Shown here piece by piece: positions 21,544 to 27,211 of a DNA stretch of 27,211 nucleotides. Source of the DNA: Apostichopus parvimensis (Eukaryota > Echinodermata > Holothuroidea > Aspidochirotida > Stichopodidae); contig KN885598.1 in NCBI GenBank assembly GCA_000934455.1, forward strand, positions 11,464 to 38,674, in the 5' to 3' direction. Under the pieces are notes generated by a model. The model was not told where the DNA came from and made no database searches. It was given only the letters and a program-made list of their open reading frames with translations. Every line of letters starts with the position of its first letter. Positions within the stretch are counted from its first letter, which is position 1. The position numbers were made by a program, and so were the translations under genes.

Positions 21544-21617
21544 GTGCTCTTTCGGCCATAGAAAAAGTGCCATTCCGCCATGGCGGTTAAGCACTTTCTG
21601 TATTGCGGAAAGAGCAC
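21544..21617. repeat. 74 bp imperfect palindrome centred on CCGCCATGGCGG
   Basis: The two halves are symmetric about 21580/21581. Twenty-nine of 37 positions pair without any gap, including the perfect 12 bp core CCGCCATGGCGG (21575-21586) and outer arms GTGCTCTTTC / GGAAAGAGCAC. Confidence 0.85.
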
Positions 21618-21739
21618 ATTATTGTGGGTGCATTGTATATGCACTGTTTATTGCTTCACATCACTCTACGTAGACCCACAAAATCGGTCACTTAAATCGA
21701 CAATCAGAACCTGACTATTTAATAAACAATCAGCCTAAT

Positions 21740-21935
21740 TTAATTCCATTCATGCAACCAGCTATTATATATTTGAAGACAGTGTATCGACTCCTACGAA
21801 CTTACATTTAAAACTATTCCATCAACCTGTACATTAAAGACTGTGTATCATTTCCTCAATCTTGTCTTAATTACAATTCAGTCTATCCAGCGAACCGTCA
21901 CATTTGAAGATGGTGTACCTTTCCTCCCACGCGAT
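21740..21935. repeat. Degenerate tandem repeat, three units of ~61-70 bp
   Basis: The core (GAAGA or AAAGA)-(CAG, CTG or TGG)-TGTA(T/C)C, followed by a CCTC-like tail, recurs with GTGTA at 21782, 21843 and 21913. Each is preceded by a CAACC- or GAACCG-like segment. Similarity is moderate, so the array is old. Confidence 0.5.
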
Positions 21936-21999
21936 TCAAAGGAAGTTTCACCAATACATTCCTGTACACCATGGTAAAATACATTCCTACTTATAATAT

Positions 22000-22075
22000 G
22001 TACCTTTCTGCTATAGCCTGGTTTCCAGCGTTTCCGCCATGGGGGAAAGGATTGAAACCTATGGCGGAAAGGTAC
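22000..22075. repeat. 76 bp imperfect palindrome with GTACCTTTC / GAAAGGTAC termini
   Basis: Arms 22000-22016 and 22059-22075 pair at 15 of 17 positions. An internal inverted repeat TTTCCGCCAT (22031-22040) / ATGGCGGAAA (22061-22070) overlaps them, so alternative foldings exist. The GGCGGAAAG motif is shared with the palindrome at 21544. Confidence 0.75.
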
Positions 22076-23006
22076 AGTATGGTGGTATGGTGGAATGGCA
22101 CTTGATCCACCAAAAGATACTCATCTTAAAGTTAACTTCTTTCTAAGTAATAGTCATACTAAGTTAGGCCTGATAGTCTTTGTTTCTTAGGCCTTATACT
22201 AACACTACAGTTAGGGCCTAGGCTAATCCACTTTCCTTTGAAGTTGAACTTGGCTCAGTCCTACTCCTATAGTACACCTACACTGCTACAGTCCTAGCAT
22301 GGGCCTAGTTTATGAACAAATTCTTCTAACTTAGGCCTATCTTACTGGGAATTGATTGTCAATAAAATTGAACATGAATTTATCATATATTTTCACACTT
22401 CGACAATCCTGATTAAAATATGTACTTACAACATCGTAAATGTGTAACTTGTATGTAAGCAGCCTGCATTGAAGTTATACATAACACGAAAGCATAATTA
22501 CGATCTCCTGTCCTGAATAAGTGTTAGCAGACGATAAAGATATTGTATGATCTACCGTGTCACATGCCATACACAGTTCGCATTCTCTTCAGTGTGATAT
22601 ATGCCTGGTTTATGATGGTTCATGGTACCCTTCCGAGAAATTAACAGTCAGAATTAGAGAAAATCTTTATTTAGAAAAAACATATTTCAGTCAATGAATT
22701 ACATTTTAATATATAGATTTTATATTTTTAAACTGTTAAACTACGAAAGTATAAACAAGGCAATCACAGAACTGAAAAAATAATTACAATTTTCGACCTC
22801 GTTTCAACAATTTCATATATCTGGCAATTCTACACCGGTTCTGCGTGATGAATTGTACATTACAGATTTGTTTTCCCGTTCGTGCTTCCAACAGCAAGGC
22901 GCCTCACTAAATTGCTAGAGAATCTGTTTGTCTCTTATCCAGTTCGGGGTAAAACATTACCCTTGTTTACAGTTTCCACTCAACTGGTCGTTGATGTTTC
23001 CGAAGG

Positions 23007-23009
23007 ATG
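23007..23009 (+). CDS. ELOB: ELOB coding exon 1 (ATG only), inferred
   Basis: CGAAGG-ATG is followed directly by GTAACT. Splicing to GATGTG at 23980 gives ATGGATGTG (M-D-V) with A at -3 and G at +4, a good initiation context. No in-frame ATG in the main exon could give the conserved MDVFLMI start. As I recall, the human gene also splits after the initiator codon. The upstream extent of the exon is unknown. Confidence 0.5.
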
Positions 23010-24223
23010 GTAACTTTTCTTAATCAATATTGTTTTTAACTCAATTTGGATTTTCCAAACCCTTTTGTTACGGTCGCTAACGTTAACCTAACACTAGTAA
23101 CACATCCGTTGTTAGTCTAAATCATTACTAGGCTAGGCCTAGGCCCAAGTACAGCGCATATATAAAACGATCGATTAACATAGGGCCAACGCGTTACTTT
23201 TCTAAATAAAAAGAGGAAGTTAGGGCTACAGTTTGCAGAAGTCGTATCAATTTGAACCGAATATAAACATCGTTAAAAACTCTCCACGATTCATTGCCAT
23301 TCAATACCATTTCTAACTAACGATACTTATGCTAGGCCTAGCCTAGCTCATTTCCTTATTTTCAACTTTTATTTAATCTTGCATAGCCTAACATAAACCT
23401 AGGCTATTATGCCTAGTTTTGCTTATGTACGGAGCATAACTTGTACTAGTTTCAGACCATCAAAATTCAATCTACATAGCCCTCCTTCTTTTCTGACAAA
23501 CAAGATAAATACTTAAAATGAAATATGAACTTTTGTCGAATTTTAAGTAACCCAATGGTATTGAGTCCTGGCTTCTACAATCCCATGATCATTTTTGTAT
23601 TGCTAACTCTTTTCAGCAACTTCATACTGCAGACCTTTTAATGTATATTACATGAAGGTGTCTATAAATGTATGATCACTGAATTAGGGACAAGATTTAC
23701 TATCCGTGTTACAGGTGTAGATTTTGATGGCAATTTGAAGAGGTTAAATGATATTTTTAATACTTAGAACCAAACATTTTGCTTCTGATTATAGAAATCA
23801 TAAAATGGCATTATGATCAAAGTTATCTTTGGAAATTGTTTTCATTGTGTCAAGTTCATTAAACATAATTTCTTTAAACTCCATGATGAAATAGCATGTG
23901 TTAATTTGCAACAAGGAACCCAAAGTTGGAAGCTATTTAGTCGGTATATAACTAGGGAAAAATATTGTTTTCCAAACAGGATGTGTTTTTGATGATACAA
24001 AGAGAGAAAACAACCATCTTTACGGATGCTAAAGAATCCAACACAGTTTATGACCTGAAGAAGATCATTGAAGGAATTACAAAGAAGGCTCCTGAGGATC
24101 AAAAGCTGTTCAAAGATGGAGAGGTGCTAGAAGATACCAAGACCCTGGCTGATTCTGGTCTCACTAGTAACAAAGCCAAGGCACAAGACCCAGCAACACT
24201 TGGTCTTTCCTTCAGAGTAGAAG
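23007..24223 (+). CDS. ELOB: Elongin B (ELOB), partial: 3' end unresolved
   Basis: Elongin B pairs with elongin C as the adaptor of CUL2 and CUL5 ubiquitin ligases, and with elongin A in a transcription elongation factor. The main exon gives 81 codons ([20 protein letters not shown] ... [10 protein letters not shown]) plus one base. These align without gaps to residues 2-82 of human elongin B, covering the ubiquitin-like fold. The initiating Met must come from an upstream exon: ATG|GTAACT at 23007 fits exactly. The C-terminal residues with the SSPPELPDVMK segment of human are not visible, so the last exon lies beyond the window or is an alternative one (see 26778). Identity is firm; the exon structure is partly inferred. 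Confidence 0.85.
23010..23979 (+). other. ELOB intron 1 (inferred)
   Basis: About 970 bp, from GTAACT to TTTTCCAAACAG. It contains several CTAGGCCTAG-type palindromic motifs (about 23128-23146, 23330-23348 and 23398-23417). No exon was seen. Confidence 0.5.
23980..24223 (+). CDS. ELOB: ELOB main exon: ubiquitin-like domain
   Basis: It is bordered by TTTTCCAAACAG and GAAG|GTAAAA. The reading frame starts exactly at the acceptor (GAT = Asp2 of elongin B) and leaves one base for the next exon. [11 protein letters not shown] is identical to human. The tail FRVE-G or FRVE-D depends on the next exon. Confidence 0.93.
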
Positions 24224-25594
24224 GTAAAATTACATCTTCAGCAATGCTATGTTAGTTGCTATGTAACTTTTAACCATACCTACTAAGATTTACTGTCGAA
24301 AAAGAGCAAAGACAATTTTGGTCTGAATGGGATGCAACCAATTTGTTCATCATTTCCCAGTTAGTTTTCCATTATGGATTCACCAATTCACATTAATACA
24401 GTACTACTGTAGTACTGATGCTCGGTTATGTTCTGCAGTATTGCATATCCACCTTAGATGGATTCTGTTAACAATTTCGACTATTTCAGTTTCTCAGTTA
24501 TTTTTTACTCATGAAAAGATTCTAGTCCATCATAGTACTATGGTTGAATCAAATATCAAAATTTGCAAGTTGTTCTTTGCAGTTGTTATTCTAGTTTGTG
24601 TAATAAGTTCAACTTACTGTAGTGTAAGGTGACAGACAATCAGGCTCTAGGTAAATTCATAACTGTGTCATTAATTGAAAGTGATTTAATCACTGTACTG
24701 GTTTGTCTTCACTATTAGCTTTGAATGCAAGACTTTCTTCTTCAAATGTGGAGTATTTCATAAAAAAGTACTGACAATACTGTATTTATTCAGTTTGCTT
24801 GTTGCAAGGACAAAAGTACATAGACACTACATCATGGGACACAGCTACGTGGGATTTTGAACAACAAATTTTGTTATGATAGCCCTAACTTGGTTTTTGA
24901 CATCACAGAAACAGGATAAAGATTTTCATTAATATGATGACAACTTAGCTGGTGATTGGAATGGGTACCTGGAAATCCGGGGATCGACCCAAAACAATTA
25001 CTACCTGGTTCAAGTTTTTTTTTCCCCCACCCGAGAAAGTTTTGATCAACTATTTTACACTACTTTCACATGTGCACACTGTACCATATTGCCTAAGCAA
25101 GTCTATTTTTGCTGTGCAGTTTAGGTGCCATAACTTTCTTGTAAGATTGTTTGGTCCGCAAAATTTACTTTAATCCATCTCCCATTGCTTACTTTTTTTG
25201 CAATTTTGTGCAAATACACCCCCCCCCCCCAAATGCTTTGACACATTCATCAATCATGCATACTGCATTTGCACAAGTACTTTGTTCAATATGAATTTGC
25301 GCTGTAGGCTTGAAAGGCTGTAGACTTGCACCCTTGCAAGTTATGTAACTTTCGCATAGATCACTAAAAACTTCATTGAGGGGCAGGGGGGCAGGGAGAC
25401 ATTGCATGTGTTGATTTTAGAAGTTAACTTAGGTTATAAGTAGTAAATATGAATATGCTGCCTTGCTGTATGAATCAGTTCACCGGATAATCTAAAAGTT
25501 GTTTTCAGTCTTACCATGTACAGTATGTAACTGAAGACCAGGGATTAAGTCATATGATAGATGTGGGTCTCCAAATTTTTAAAGTGTGTGTCCT

Positions 25595-25700
25595 ACCTCT
25601 TTGGGGCAACATAATGCCGCAGGCATCATAGCGATCGCAAAGCGTCGCCCTTCACTGCGGGGGCCGAGGGGCCTGCCTTGGAGGCCCTTGCTTAGTAAGT
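25595..25700. other. GC-rich island of unknown origin
   Basis: GCAACATAATGCCGCAGGC, followed by GCGATCGCAAAGCGTCGCCC and GGGGCCGAGGGGCC, stands out from AT-rich flanks. Both strands stay open for about 80 codons, but the frames lack splice or domain support. It may be a piece of a repeat; no inverted termini were found. Confidence 0.35.
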
Positions 25701-25903
25701 CAATACGAGATTTGATTGGTAAAATTAGGGAAATTCGGAAACAAAAAAGAAAAACCAAAACAAGTCGTGCACGGAAAAATAGGCTGTCATTTTGCAAAAC
25801 CGGGCCATGCAAAAGGACGGATGGATGCCTGGCTGCCTAAAGCCCTGCTGAAGACCTGCATAGCATGTATATGTACAGTAGTAACATTGAGCTTTTGTAT
25901 GAC

Positions 25904-26297
25904 CCTATAGTCAGTGGCGGAGCGTCCATACAGTCAGAGGGGGCGGATGCCCCCCCTGATGGACTCAAATGGACTGCTGGCGCCCTTTTCAGCTTTTTAC
26001 CACTTATTCCCGATTATAGACTTTTTTATTGCGCTCTCAAATACCTATTGACATTTGTCACATTTTGTTGGTGTAATTTTCTGACAAAATGGCGATGACA
26101 CCTATTTATTCTTCGTTTATCTGTAAATTAGCAAGGCCCGGAAAGGGTAATTTCCGGCGATCTAGGTAGTATCTTTATTTCTGTATGCTTCGCGCCAACC
26201 TGTGGTGGCGCTCCACTTAGATAGTGTCGAAAGCGCCCCTACAGACCATTCTCGCCCCCCCCTGACCAATACCCCTAGCTCCGCCACTGCCTATAGT
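25904..26297. mobile_element. 378 bp hAT-type MITE with intact 8 bp target-site duplication
   Basis: CAGTGGCGGAGC (25912-25923) and GCTCCGCCACTG (26278-26289) are perfect 12 bp terminal inverted repeats. Identical CCTATAGT octamers flank them at 25904-25911 and 26290-26297. An 8 bp duplication plus a CAGTGGCG terminus is the mark of the hAT superfamily. Subterminal GTCAGAGGGGGCG and, inverted, CGCCCCCCCCTGACC extend the symmetry to about 37 bp per end. The inside includes a CCGGAAA/TTTCCGG hairpin (about 26138-26157) and no transposase. Confidence 0.92.
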
Positions 26298-26777
26298 TGA
26301 ATTCGTAAATGACCATTCCCATCACTAGATTTAGGAGTTCTCAGTGCTTGTGTCATCCTGTGTGCATACAAAAACTAGAGCATTGCATCATTCAGTAAAA
26401 TCAGTCAGTAAAAATAAGAATTGCGAAGTTTGTCTGTGCATTAGGGGACAACATATGTAACCACAGGGTAAAATGTAGACCAAATCGTAGCATTCATGTT
26501 ACTTAAAGCAGCTATTTGAATTGAAATTAAAAAGTTTCAATGCTACGTTAGTCCAAAGTAAACTCCCATAACAACTTAGAAGATCCTGCTAGGATCGAAA
26601 CATCAGGCCAACCTACTTTTACACATTCTCTTATACAGGCTCTCTAGTGGATAAGCAGTTTGCTTACACTTATTATTTGATTTTGATTTTAACTTAGTAA
26701 CTCGTTACTTTGTTAAGTCAAGTTTCATTTCAAGTAGTGGAGCAAAAGTACAAAATTTTCTCATTTTCTCCTATTAG

Positions 26778-26812
26778 ATGTATTTGATACGACTATGAAA
26801 AGTGTCCAGTAA
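26778..26812 (+). CDS. Candidate alternative terminal ELOB exon (speculative)
   Basis: A strong acceptor (CTCATTTTCTCCTATTAG) ends at 26777. In the phase left by the exon at 23980, it reads the rest of Asp and then V-F-D-T-T-M-K-S-V-Q-stop (TAA 26810-26812). This would give ...FRVEDVFDTTMKSVQ, replacing the conserved C-terminus. The short length makes coincidence quite possible. The usual last exon may lie to the right of the window. Confidence 0.2.
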
Positions 26813-27211
26813 CACTTCAGTTACACAGTAACATCAATTCAGTGCAAAAAATCTTGGAAGATAACTTAGTTTGGTTAATTGCAATCTTATCTTAGAAACT
26901 ACTGATATGTTTTTCATTGTAAAAAAATGTCTGGCCAAACTCCAAAAGCTGCTCTAAAGGTCTTCAGAAAGATAGGTATTTCACCTTCAGGTGAATTGTT
27001 ATATAAAGGATATGCTAACAGTTGTAGTAACAGTACATGTATTAGTGTGTCATGTTCAGTGGGGCAACATATTCTACATAGAAGGTGATACAAGACAAAA
27101 CAAGTCCCTCTGACTATGATTTTTCAGTGCAAATAATCCAGCAATTTTCCGAACAATAGTTTATTTCTAAGAATTCCAATATAGGAAGTAATTGGTCACA
27201 TAAAGTGAACA

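Larger units (their letters stand above)
20285..23006. other. Intergenic region between divergent ABCB9 and ELOB
   Basis: I found no coding exon. It presumably holds the two promoters and a 5' non-coding ABCB9 exon, but no TATA box or CpG island stands out. Contents: a G-rich tract (20539-20568), CA-rich patches (20990-21060), a nested hairpin (21076-21129), two imperfect palindromes (21544-21617 and 22000-22075), a degenerate tandem repeat (about 21740-21935), and scattered TAGGCC motifs from about 22160 rightward. Confidence 0.6.
24224..26777 (+). other. Downstream ELOB intron or gene-poor region
   Basis: The exon at 23980 is followed by GTAAAA, so this is intronic at least until the next exon. 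It contains a poly-C run (25219-25231), a GC-rich island (about 25595-25700) unlike its surroundings, and the hAT MITE at 25912-26289. No SSPPELPDVMK-like coding sequence was found. Confidence 0.6.

Noticed and set aside
21760..21930. CRISPR-like spaced repeats
   Set aside because: The units are degenerate, of unequal spacing and in an animal genome. They lack conserved direct repeats.
23965..23979. ELOB start at the in-frame ATG 15 bp before the acceptor, giving [11 protein letters not shown]
   Set aside because: Those bases are the splice acceptor (TTTTCCAAACAG), and the conserved protein begins MDVFLMI, so they are intronic.
1..27211. A novel multi-gene defence or biosynthetic system
   Set aside because: The three genes seen are an unidentified C-terminus, ABCB9 and ELOB. 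The last two are conserved animal genes with separate known roles, and nothing links them functionally beyond adjacency.

Overview
The window is eukaryotic. Coding sequence is sparse and split by GT..AG introns of roughly 0.6 to 1.6 kb. The DNA is AT-rich and carries small non-autonomous DNA transposons and many short tandem repeats. The best-read gene product resembles vertebrate ABCB9 along its whole length. Clusters of TAGGCC/GGCCTA-type motifs fill the intergenic DNA, which I associate with echinoderm genomes. My best inference is a marine invertebrate deuterostome, perhaps an echinoderm; no single sequence proves this.

Layout. (1) 1-1106, plus strand: the last two coding exons of an unidentified gene (445-577 and 993-1106, stop TAA), which enters from the left. 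An hAT-type transposon end lies in its intron at the left edge. (2) About 1.1-6.7 kb: 3' UTR and gene-poor DNA with low-complexity tracts and tandem repeats. (3) 7358-20284, minus strand: a complete ABCB9 (TAPL)-type half ABC transporter. I could join eleven coding exons in frame into an 825-residue protein: N-terminal TMD0, six-helix transmembrane core, and a nucleotide-binding domain with every canonical motif. Its introns hold two copies of a ~360 bp MITE and a 222 bp tandem duplication. (4) 20.3-23.0 kb: intergenic DNA with two imperfect palindromes sharing a GCGGAAAG/CCGCCAT motif family, and a degenerate tandem repeat. (5) 23007 to beyond the right edge, plus strand: Elongin B, with an inferred first exon whose only codon is ATG, a main exon at 23980-24223, and an unresolved 3' end. 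A 378 bp hAT MITE with a perfect 8 bp target-site duplication lies downstream at 25912-26289.

ABCB9 and ELOB are divergently arranged, with about 2.7 kb between the start of the ABCB9 exon that carries its ATG and the ELOB ATG. Both are conserved housekeeping-type genes (lysosomal peptide export; the elongin BC adaptor of cullin-RING ligases), and nothing here shows that they act together. I found no operon, CRISPR array, rRNA, tRNA or novel multi-gene system. The most noteworthy signals are the mobile elements, the palindromic cluster, the long sorting-motif-like C-tail of the transporter, and the unresolved ends of the two flanking genes.
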